Part shown: positions 1 to 4,915 of the stretch, piece by piece
Position numbering within the stretch: position 1 is the first letter of the stretch
How the letters are laid out: every line of letters begins with the position of its first letter
Origin: Acidimicrobiia bacterium UBA4744
GTDB taxonomy: Bacteria; Actinomycetota; Acidimicrobiia; Spongiisociales; UBA4744
DNA: 14,386 nt
Direction: 5' to 3'
Assembly: GCA_002403855.1 (NCBI GenBank)
Contig: DHIO01000052.1
Coordinates: forward strand, 1 to 14,386
Translations under genes and position numbers: made by a program
The notes under the pieces: model-generated
What the model was told of the DNA's origin: nothing
Seen by the model: the letters and a program-made list of their open reading frames with translations, nothing else
The model's database searches: none

Positions 1-52
1 GCCGACCTCTCGATTATGAGTCGAGCGCTCTTACCGACTGAGCTACGCCGCC
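1..52 (-). tRNA. tRNA-Met (CAT), elongator type, 3' end cut by window edge
   Basis: Read on the minus strand, the 5' end GGCGGCG at 52-46 forms the acceptor strand. TA and a D-arm with GCTC/GAGC follow, then an anticodon stem CTCGA/TCGAG around the loop CTCATAA. The anticodon CAT lies at 18-16. The T-arm and 3' acceptor strand lie left of position 1. The anticodon stem lacks the three G:C pairs of initiator tRNA, and the body resembles actinobacterial elongator tRNA-Met rather than the CAT-bearing tRNA-Ile2, so Met is favoured. It is the last gene of a three-tRNA operon. In many actinobacteria a Thr-Met pair precedes rpmG, secE and nusG; that such genes lie to the left is an inference. Confidence 0.9.
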
Positions 53-57
53 GCTCG

Positions 58-74
58 GGCGAGCTTCGCTCGCC
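58..74 (-). repeat. Perfect 7-bp hairpin with GAA triloop in the tRNA Thr-Met spacer
   Basis: The arms 58-64 and 68-74 are perfectly complementary around a 3-base loop, which reads GAA on the transcribed minus strand. The core GCGAAGC is the known exceptionally stable DNA mini-hairpin sequence. The hairpin sits 5 bases before the 5' end of tRNA-Met. It may act in pre-tRNA processing or be a dispersed palindromic element; the sequence does not decide. Confidence 0.75.
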
Positions 75-78
75 GTAC

Positions 79-102
79 CCGGTACCTGGTACCTGGTACC
101 GG
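79..102. repeat. Short tandem and palindromic repeat, (GGTACCT)x3
   Basis: GGTACCT occurs in tandem from 81, with a third copy ending at 100 as GGTACC. Each GGTACC is itself a palindrome. CCGGTACC at 79-86 and GGTACCGG at 95-102 make the whole 24 bases a near-palindrome. It lies in the tRNA-Thr to tRNA-Met spacer. Confidence 0.75.
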
Positions 103-127
103 CATGCAGCACCAGCCGCATGCCCGG
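99..127. repeat. Inverted repeat just after the tRNA-Thr 3' end
   Basis: GGCATGC at 101-107 and GCATGCC at 118-124 are perfectly complementary across a 10-base loop. The stem extends to CCG at 99-101 and CGG at 125-127 with a single bulged base. It lies immediately downstream of tRNA-Thr in the transcript, so it would form next to the site where the 3' end is matured. Confidence 0.65.
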
Positions 128-200
128 AGCCCCCTTCCGGATTTGAACCGGAGACCTCCGCCTTACCATGGCGGCGCTCTGCCAGCTGAGCTAAGGGGGC
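128..200 (-). tRNA. tRNA-Thr (GGT)
   Basis: On the minus strand this is a complete cloverleaf. Acceptor strand GCCCCCT pairs with AGGGGGC. The D-arm is GCTC/GAGC. The anticodon stem CCGCC/GGCGG carries the loop ATGGTAA, with anticodon GGT at 167-165. The T-arm is TCCGG-TTCAAAT-CCGGA. The discriminator base is T at 128 and the next bases read CCG, so CCA is not encoded, unlike the neighbouring tRNA-Tyr. It is the middle gene of the Tyr-Thr-Met cluster. Confidence 0.96.
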
Positions 201-218
201 CTGAACCTTCGGTTCAGG
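200..218 (-). repeat. Perfect 8-bp hairpin with GAA triloop before tRNA-Thr
   Basis: CCTGAACC at 200-207 and GGTTCAGG at 211-218 are perfect complements around a 3-base loop, which reads GAA on the minus strand. The outermost base pair uses the first base of tRNA-Thr. It has the same design as the hairpin at 58-74 but a different stem sequence, so it is not a simple copy. Confidence 0.75.
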
Positions 219-220
219 TT

Positions 221-242
221 GGAGAATCGCAAGCGATTCTCC
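221..242 (-). repeat. Perfect 10-bp inverted repeat in the tRNA Tyr-Thr spacer
   Basis: GGAGAATCGC at 221-230 and GCGATTCTCC at 233-242 are perfectly complementary. In the minus-strand RNA the tip can be read as a G(CUUG)C tetraloop, a known stable RNA loop, on a 9-bp stem. No T-run follows on the minus strand, so it does not look like an intrinsic terminator. Confidence 0.75.
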
Positions 243-279
243 CGCCTTGTCTAACTTAGTTGAGCCTGACTCAAGGCGG
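242..279. repeat. 8-bp inverted repeat with inner dyad beside tRNA-Tyr 3' end
   Basis: CCGCCTTG at 242-249 and CAAGGCGG at 272-279 are perfect complements across 22 bases. The interior contains a smaller dyad, TTGAG followed by CTCAA, near 260-274. It starts 4 bases beyond the encoded CCA of tRNA-Tyr in transcript order. Confidence 0.6.
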
Positions 280-282
280 CGT

Positions 283-367
283 TGGTGCCGGGAGAAGGAT
301 TTGAACCTCCGAAGGCATTGCCGGCAGATTTACAGTCTGCTCCCTTTGGCCGCTCGGGCATCCCGGC
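283..367 (-). tRNA. tRNA-Tyr (GTA), class II, CCA encoded
   Basis: On the minus strand, GCCGGGA (367-361) pairs with TCCCGGC. The anticodon stem GCAGA/TCTGC carries the loop CTGTAAA, with anticodon GTA at 333-331. A long variable arm follows (CGGCAATGCCTTCG), as expected for bacterial tyrosine tRNA. The T-loop contains TTCAAAT. The discriminator A at 286 is followed by an encoded CCA at 285-283. This is the first gene of the tRNA operon; a candidate promoter lies about 30 bases upstream. Confidence 0.96.
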
Positions 368-396
368 ATGCCCGAAGCACACTTCAGGCGGCAGGT

Positions 397-424
397 AGAT
401 TAGCGCCGATGGCGCACTCCCCAA
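397..424 (-). promoter_or_regulatory. Candidate sigma70-type promoter for the tRNA operon
   Basis: On the minus strand a -35-like TTGGGG (424-419) is separated by 16 bases from TAATCT (402-397), which fits the actinobacterial TANNNT -10 pattern. Transcription would start a little over 20 bases before tRNA-Tyr. The -35 match is only the TTG half, so this is a plausible but unproven call. The rest of the 368-554 gap holds no convincing gene or second promoter. Confidence 0.3.
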
Positions 425-554
425 ATGCGGATTCGTCCACCAGGTCCGCCACCAACCGGATGACTTCCCTATCGGAGAACTCCCCCCTGGTCGCGGCCAA
501 CTCTCGGTGGGAGGATGAAGAGGGCTCAGGACCCCGACCCGGGAGGACACCCTC

Positions 555-1520
555 GTGAAGGACCTCACGGCCAGCCTGCAGGAGTGGGTGGCGGAAGGGC
601 TCATCGACGAGGAGCAGGCGCGGGCAATCCACTCCTACGAGACGGCACCAAGCGACCAACGGCGGGTTCCACTGATTGCCGAGGTGCTCGGCTATCTCGG
701 CGGTTCGCTGGCTCTGATTGCCGCGTTCATCCTGGTCGGAGAGTTCTGGGCAGACCTGCAATCGTGGGCAAAGCTGTTGCTGGTCGGCGCCGGAACCGTC
801 GCCTTCCTGGCAGCCGGATGGTTCATCAAGAGCATCGACGATGAGGCCATCCATCGCCTGTCGAGCTTCTCCTGGGCGCTGGGTACCGTAGGAGTTGCGT
901 TCTGGTTCGGCCTGCTGGCCGACGACGTGCTAGACACGGAACCCGAAACCACATTGCTGATTGGGACAGCTGCCGGTTTGCTGGCCGGTTTGGCGTTGTA
1001 CCGCCTCACGCCCCGGAGCCTTCAGCAGCTCCTGCTGGGTGGGGCGCTCGTCGGCACCTCGGTGTCGCTGCTGGCTCACCTCGACCAACCCCCGGAGGAG
1101 TTCTACGGGCTGGCCGTGTGGGGAATCGGTTCTGCCTGGTTGCTGCTCGCCTGGGGTGATCACCTGCGGCCGCAGAACACTGCCTACGCCCTGGGCGCAT
1201 TTGCCGTGCTGATCGGACCGCAGGTGATGCGCTTTGAAGATGCCCTCTGGCCGCTCATCCTGGGTCTGGTAACGGCCGGATTGCTGCTGGCCATCAGCGT
1301 CACCCTGCGCAATACCGTCATGTTGGGTTTCGGCGCGGCCGGTATATTCCTCTTCGTGCCCCAGATCATCTTCGAGTACTTCGAGGATACGATCGGCGTG
1401 CCGCTGGCCCTCTTCCTGACCGGTGTGCTGCTGCTGGGAGCGGCACTCCTGGTGGCCAGGTTGCGAACCGAGGTCGTCTTGGAGCCGGCCGACGAAGAGA
1501 CCGAGGAAGAGCAATCGTGA
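555..1520 (+). CDS. DUF2157-type polytopic membrane protein
   Basis: This is a 321-residue protein of unknown function. Its N-terminal amphipathic segment (about residues 5-30, including the stretch GLIDEEQARAI) followed by many hydrophobic helices matches the DUF2157 layout. About ten membrane segments can be seen: roughly 42-62, 72-91, 103-121, 132-150, 158-175, 183-200, 210-225, 231-250, 254-274 and 281-302. The C-terminus is a short acidic tail (residues 309-321), probably cytoplasmic. The GTG start at 555 is chosen because GGGAGGA at 541-547 sits at correct ribosome-binding distance. The stop overlaps the next gene's start by four bases (GTGA), so the two are translationally coupled. The family assignment rests on overall layout; no catalytic motif is visible. 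Confidence 0.8.
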   Translation: MKDLTASLQEWVAEGLIDEEQARAIHSYETAPSDQRRVPLIAEVLGYLGGSLALIAAFILVGEFWADLQSWAKLLLVGAGTVAFLAAGWFIKSIDDEAIHRLSSFSWALGTVGVAFWFGLLADDVLDTEPETTLLIGTAAGLLAGLALYRLTPRSLQQLLLGGALVGTSVSLLAHLDQPPEEFYGLAVWGIGSAWLLLAWGDHLRPQNTAYALGAFAVLIGPQVMRFEDALWPLILGLVTAGLLLAISVTLRNTVMLGFGAAGIFLFVPQIIFEYFEDTIGVPLALFLTGVLLLGAALLVARLRTEVVLEPADEETEEEQS

Positions 1521-2257
1521 CTGCCGAGCGCCGGGCCGTCGTCTCGATCGTGGCGGCAGTGGCGACGCTGACCGTCGTGACGGTGATCATCCTGGTCTTC
1601 GGAGTTATTCCACTACCGGAGTTTCCGTCGCTGACCGACCAACCCGATTCGTCCATCCCGGGCACAGTTGCCTTCGTGCACTACGACGAAGAACCCTGCA
1701 TCTTCACCGTGCGGGCCTCGGGTGGAGAAGAGCAGGAGGTGTGGTGCGGCTCCGAGTACGTCGAGTTCCCGGCTTGGACTTCTGACGGTCTGCTGGTGGT
1801 CACCGACTGGAGTGCGGAGCCCACCTACCTCTTGATCGATCCGGCGACCGGAGCGCTGGTGAGCCGGGTACCGTTTTCCCCCGACGAATCGGCGCCTGAA
1901 GCCTGGCCGCAACCCTACCCACCGGAAGCCAGACGGGAACGGGCCGACGGCGCCGAGGTTCGCACCGAAGGTACTCGGGGCGGATCGTCGGCGGTGATCG
2001 TCCGGACCGACGGCTCGGATATGACCATCGTGTCGGTAGAGGGGGCGCCCTCCGACTATCGCTTCTATGAGGCGCAGTGGTCGCCGGACGGTGAGTGGGT
2101 CCTGGTGTCCGACACGGCCGGACGTTTGATAGTCGTCGGCGCCGACGGGGCACCCGAAGCCAGGGTACTGGTGCACGGATTGGAGGAGTGGGGCCCGCAG
2201 GCGGCCTGGTACATACCCGGCAACAACACCTACACGGTCGAGGTCCCGGGAAGGTAG
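1517..2257 (+). CDS. Membrane-anchored protein with TolB/PD40-like repeat, unknown function
   Basis: This 246-residue protein starts at GTG 1517, overlapping the stop of the DUF2157 gene, so it is probably made from the same mRNA. Residues 8-33 form one uncleaved-looking hydrophobic helix. The remainder (about 210 residues) should lie outside the membrane. Beta-propeller-like strands are visible: a W-x-x-D-G unit near 87-92 and the classic PD40 signature WSPDGEW at 188-194, followed by a strand ending in GADG. The exported part is long enough for only three or four propeller blades, so it is either a partial propeller, an oligomeric one, or a different beta fold with similar repeats. No enzyme motif is seen. 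A sensor or envelope-binding partner of the upstream membrane protein is speculation. Confidence 0.7.
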   Translation: MTAERRAVVSIVAAVATLTVVTVIILVFGVIPLPEFPSLTDQPDSSIPGTVAFVHYDEEPCIFTVRASGGEEQEVWCGSEYVEFPAWTSDGLLVVTDWSAEPTYLLIDPATGALVSRVPFSPDESAPEAWPQPYPPEARRERADGAEVRTEGTRGGSSAVIVRTDGSDMTIVSVEGAPSDYRFYEAQWSPDGEWVLVSDTAGRLIVVGADGAPEARVLVHGLEEWGPQAAWYIPGNNTYTVEVPGR

Positions 2258-2295
2258 AAGAGGTCGAGGTTCAGAGTTCGAAGCCGTCAGTTGGC

Positions 2296-2808
2296 CTATT
2301 CCGCAGCTAGTTCCTCCGCCTGCCTTCTGATCCTCAACCCGGGCACCAACAACACGGCGGCCAGCGCCAGGTCGAACACGGCCGGCCACCCCCGCCACAT
2401 GAAGTCGAGAACGGCAACCACTCCGATGGCCGCCCCGCCGATCAACAGCCATCGCGACGCCCGGGTGAGGATGGCGGACTGCCTATCGGGAGGGAGTGGT
2501 TCGAAGCTGCCGGTCGCCCGTACCCTCTCCAGGCTTCTCGACACGCTGCGGGCCATCCAGGCCATGAGCCCCGCCACGTACAAGAGGCTCACCCCGATCC
2601 ATCCGGGTTCCACCAGCACCATCACGGCGACGCCGCCTCCCACCAGCGCCAGCAAGATCGGGTAGGACCGCTGGAGGTGGTCGAGCGCCCACTGGGGCCC
2701 TCTGGTAGCGGCCCGGACGCTGACCAACCCTCCCCACAGCCCTCCCAGCACGCAGGCAGAGGCGGCGATCACCGCCCCGGTTTCGAGAGGGACCTCAACG
2801 GTGGCCAT
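2296..2808 (-). CDS. Small polytopic membrane protein, unknown function
   Basis: This is a 170-residue protein I do not recognise. Hydrophobic segments lie near residues 11-31, 49-67, 70-86, 117-136 and 142-159, so four or five membrane passes are likely. Basic patches (for example 88-97 and 159-162) would face the cytoplasm. The ATG at 2808 is preceded by AGGGAGA at a good distance. Only nine bases separate it from the end of htpX upstream, and its ribosome-binding site starts inside the htpX stop codon, which suggests co-expression with the protease. It converges on the PD40-like gene across a 38-base gap without an obvious terminator. A role connected to membrane quality control is inferred only from the neighbour. 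Confidence 0.7.
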   Translation of the reverse strand: MATVEVPLETGAVIAASACVLGGLWGGLVSVRAATRGPQWALDHLQRSYPILLALVGGGVAVMVLVEPGWIGVSLLYVAGLMAWMARSVSRSLERVRATGSFEPLPPDRQSAILTRASRWLLIGGAAIGVVAVLDFMWRGWPAVFDLALAAVLLVPGLRIRRQAEELAAE

Positions 2809-2817
2809 CAGGTCTCC

Positions 2818-3666
2818 CTAGACCTCGTACTGCATCTCTTCGAGGCGCCGTACCCGGTCCTCGATGGGCGGGTGGGTGGCGAACATGCGGCCGAGACCCC
2901 CCTGGCTGCCAAAGGCCTTCAGTGGATCGGCGATGAAGAGCTGACTGACCGCCGGATTGACGTTCATCGGTATGCGGGCCGTCCCCATGCCGAGTTTGCG
3001 AAGGGCACTGGCCAGGTTGAGCGGTTGCCCGGTGATGGCGGCGCCCGAAGCGTCGGCTTGGTACTCGCGGGCGCGGGAGATGGCCAAGCGAATGAGCATG
3101 GCAGCGATCGGAGCAAGGATCAGGCTCAGCAGGGCGATGATGCCGCTGATGGCGTCGTTGCCGCCGCGCCGGCGCCCCATCCCTCCCCAAAGGGCCATCC
3201 GGGCGAAGATCGACAGAGCAGCAGCGAGCATGGCGGCGATCGATGAGATCAGGATGTCCCGGTTTCTCACGTGGGCCAGTTCGTGGGCTAGGACACCTTC
3301 CAGTTCTTCATGCGTCATCAGCTGGAGGATGCCGCTGGTCACCGCCACGGCGGCGTGCCGGGGGCTTCGGCCGGTAGCAAACGCGTTGGGCTGCGGCGAG
3401 TCGATCAGGTAGACCCTGGGCATCGGCATATCGGTTTGAGTAGCCAGGTTCCGCACGATGGAGTACACCTGGGGCAACTCGTGCTCCTCGACCGGCTTGG
3501 CCCGGCTGGCGGCCAGCGCCATCCGGTCGGAGAAGAAGTAGACGAAGAAGTTGAGCACGGCGGCGAAGCCGAGCCCAACCCACGGCGAGTAGCCCAGAGC
3601 CTGGGCGACGAGGACCACCAGAGCGCTCATGAAGCCCAGCAATGCAACGGTTTTGAGGTTGTTCAT
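2818..3666 (-). CDS. htpX: HtpX, membrane-bound zinc metalloprotease (M48B)
   Basis: HtpX degrades damaged or misassembled membrane proteins, in partnership with FtsH in well-studied bacteria. The 282-residue length is normal for the family. Two N-terminal membrane helices lie near residues 7-24 and 28-46. The substrate-side motif QPNAFATG is at 92-99. The zinc site is HELAH at 128-132 (ligands H128 and H132, catalytic E129), with the third ligand E201 in EYQAD. Two further helices lie near 141-158 and 173-196. The C-terminal FATHPPIEDR at 262-271 is typical of the family. All catalytic residues are present. The ATG at 3666 has no strong Shine-Dalgarno sequence. The 136-base gap upstream contains a dyad that could be an operator. 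Confidence 0.95.
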   Translation of the reverse strand: MNNLKTVALLGFMSALVVLVAQALGYSPWVGLGFAAVLNFFVYFFSDRMALAASRAKPVEEHELPQVYSIVRNLATQTDMPMPRVYLIDSPQPNAFATGRSPRHAAVAVTSGILQLMTHEELEGVLAHELAHVRNRDILISSIAAMLAAALSIFARMALWGGMGRRRGGNDAISGIIALLSLILAPIAAMLIRLAISRAREYQADASGAAITGQPLNLASALRKLGMGTARIPMNVNPAVSQLFIADPLKAFGSQGGLGRMFATHPPIEDRVRRLEEMQYEV

Positions 3667-3708
3667 CGTGGAATCGATGGTACCGGGACGGCCGGATTGT
3701 GCGGGGGG

Positions 3709-3726
3709 ATATCGAGCCGGCGATAT
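3709..3726. promoter_or_regulatory. Dyad ATATCG-N6-CGATAT upstream of htpX, possible operator
   Basis: ATATCG at 3709-3714 and CGATAT at 3721-3726 are perfect inverted repeats around six bases, 43-60 bases before the htpX start codon. Size and symmetry fit a dimeric repressor site, and the AT-rich arms stand out against GC-rich surroundings. It does not resemble the CIRCE heat-shock element. No clear -35/-10 pair could be assigned in the gap. Confidence 0.35.
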
Positions 3727-3802
3727 GGCGGCGCCTGCAATGCCTCGTGGCGATGACGCAGTGCAAGCGCTCCATTCTGAGCGGGCTACGGGCCCAGTCC
3801 CG

Positions 3803-4915
3803 TCAACGGTCGACCCTCACGACCAGCACCCGAAAGTCGCCCAGGCCGCGCGGGTGCAGCAGGGTCTCGGCCTCGGTACGAAGGGAGCGGACTTTCAGGC
3901 GCTCTATCGGATCACCATCGCGGGCGAGATCGAGCTCTTGGTAGCGAAGCTCGCTCATTCGCTCCCGCAGCCCGAGCTGAGCGAGGAAGTCGTCCTGGCG
4001 GCGGTACTCGACGCTCGCCCCCAGCCCGGCGGCCTGATCGATCAGCGCCGTGAAGTTGACGTCCACGGTGATGTCGGTTTCGCCCGGTTCGTCGAGCGGA
4101 TGCGGCCCCAGATGGTGAGCCCGATAGGTTCGCAGGGTTCCCTCCACCCGCCGTTTCTCGAGGTTCTCGGCGGTGTCCCCGTAGTCGATGACCAGGATGG
4201 CTCCTGCCTCGACTCGCTTCAGTGCGGCCTCCAGCCATTCTCCGGCGGCAAGTTGCACCTCCACCAGGCCTCCATCGGGTGCCGGCAGGCCAAAGCGTTC
4301 GGCCCATTCACCCACCTCAGGACGGACCTCAACCGGAACCAACACCAAGCCCTCGTCCTGCACTCCCACCCAGCGCTCAGTCCAGCCGTCGCCGGCGCGG
4401 ACCGCCAGCGCCACCGGGAGATTGTCCAGCAATTCGTTGGCGATGATGACGCCAGAGAACCGCTCGGGCAGGTCGTCCAGGTCGGTGACGACGTGGCCGG
4501 CAGGGAGTATTCCGCCGAGTGCTTCTCGAGCAGACGGTGAGGCCTCCACCGCCCAGGCATCTACCGGGGTTTCGAGGGTGGTCAGCAGGGGCTTGAGTAG
4601 CGAGCCTGAGCCGGCCCCGACCTCGACGAGGAAGGCCCCCTCCGACCCGGCCCTCCCGGCCGCGCTGGCTCCCTCGCCTACGGAGGGGAACGACAAACGG
4701 GACAGCTCAAGATCTACGAACCTCGCCAGGGTTCCCCCGAACAGCGGGCTGACTTCGGGGCTGGTGAGGAAGTCGCCCGACTGCACCGAACGCAGCATCT
4801 TCGACGTGAAGAACCCGTCCTCCGGATCGTAGAGGGCGGCGGCCATGAACTGCTCGAACGGGATCGGTCCGTGCGACCGGATCTGCTCGATCAGTCGCTC
4901 TTTGAGCGGTCTCAC
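3803..4915 (-). CDS. SAM-dependent methyltransferase, MidA/NDUFAF7 family (COG1565)
   Basis: This 370-residue protein belongs to the family of the mitochondrial complex I assembly factor NDUFAF7 (MidA), which dimethylates an arginine on the NuoD-equivalent subunit; the bacterial role is not settled. Visible family motifs are the N-terminal GDFLTSPEVSPLFG at 47-60, SAM-binding VEVGAGSGSL at 97-106, NELLDNLPV at 160-168, LVIDYG at 241-246, GTLRTYRAHH near 259-268, and DITVDVNFTAL at 281-291. The start is GTG at 4915, overlapping the glgB stop by four bases (GTGA), so it is probably co-translated with glgB. Residues about 76-94 form a Gly/Ala-rich stretch that looks longer than the usual linker before the SAM motif and corresponds to palindromic DNA. 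It lies downstream of nuoN on the same strand, with two genes between. Confidence 0.9.
   Translation of the reverse strand: MRPLKERLIEQIRSHGPIPFEQFMAAALYDPEDGFFTSKMLRSVQSGDFLTSPEVSPLFGGTLARFVDLELSRLSFPSVGEGASAAGRAGSEGAFLVEVGAGSGSLLKPLLTTLETPVDAWAVEASPSAREALGGILPAGHVVTDLDDLPERFSGVIIANELLDNLPVALAVRAGDGWTERWVGVQDEGLVLVPVEVRPEVGEWAERFGLPAPDGGLVEVQLAAGEWLEAALKRVEAGAILVIDYGDTAENLEKRRVEGTLRTYRAHHLGPHPLDEPGETDITVDVNFTALIDQAAGLGASVEYRRQDDFLAQLGLRERMSELRYQELDLARDGDPIERLKVRSLRTEAETLLHPRGLGDFRVLVVRVDR
4646..4687. repeat. Two adjacent palindromes inside the methyltransferase gene
   Basis: CGGCC at 4648-4652 pairs with GGCCG at 4658-4662, and CCCTC at 4671-4675 pairs with GAGGG at 4683-4687. Together they encode most of the Gly/Ala/Ser-rich residues 76-94, just before the SAM-binding motif. 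The reading frame is kept. This could be an in-frame palindromic repeat insertion or simply a GC-rich linker. Confidence 0.4.

Noticed and set aside
221..242. Intrinsic terminator inside the tRNA operon.
   Set aside because: The hairpin is strong, but no T-run follows in the direction of transcription, and two tRNA genes lie downstream without an obvious second promoter.
384..854. Minus-strand open frame reaching from the tRNA-Tyr upstream region into the DUF2157 gene, with a protein-like C-terminal stretch.
   Set aside because: Most of it is antisense to a well-supported gene. The only part outside (about 55 codons) has no ribosome-binding site or family resemblance, and it covers the candidate tRNA promoter.
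3788..3803. Possible terminator hairpin after the methyltransferase gene (ACGGG/CCCGT).
   Set aside because: The stem is only five pairs and no T-run follows on the minus strand.
3629..4540. A 303-codon plus-strand open frame opposite the methyltransferase gene.
   Set aside because: The minus-strand gene has clear conserved motifs in order; the plus-strand frame has none and is a high-GC shadow.
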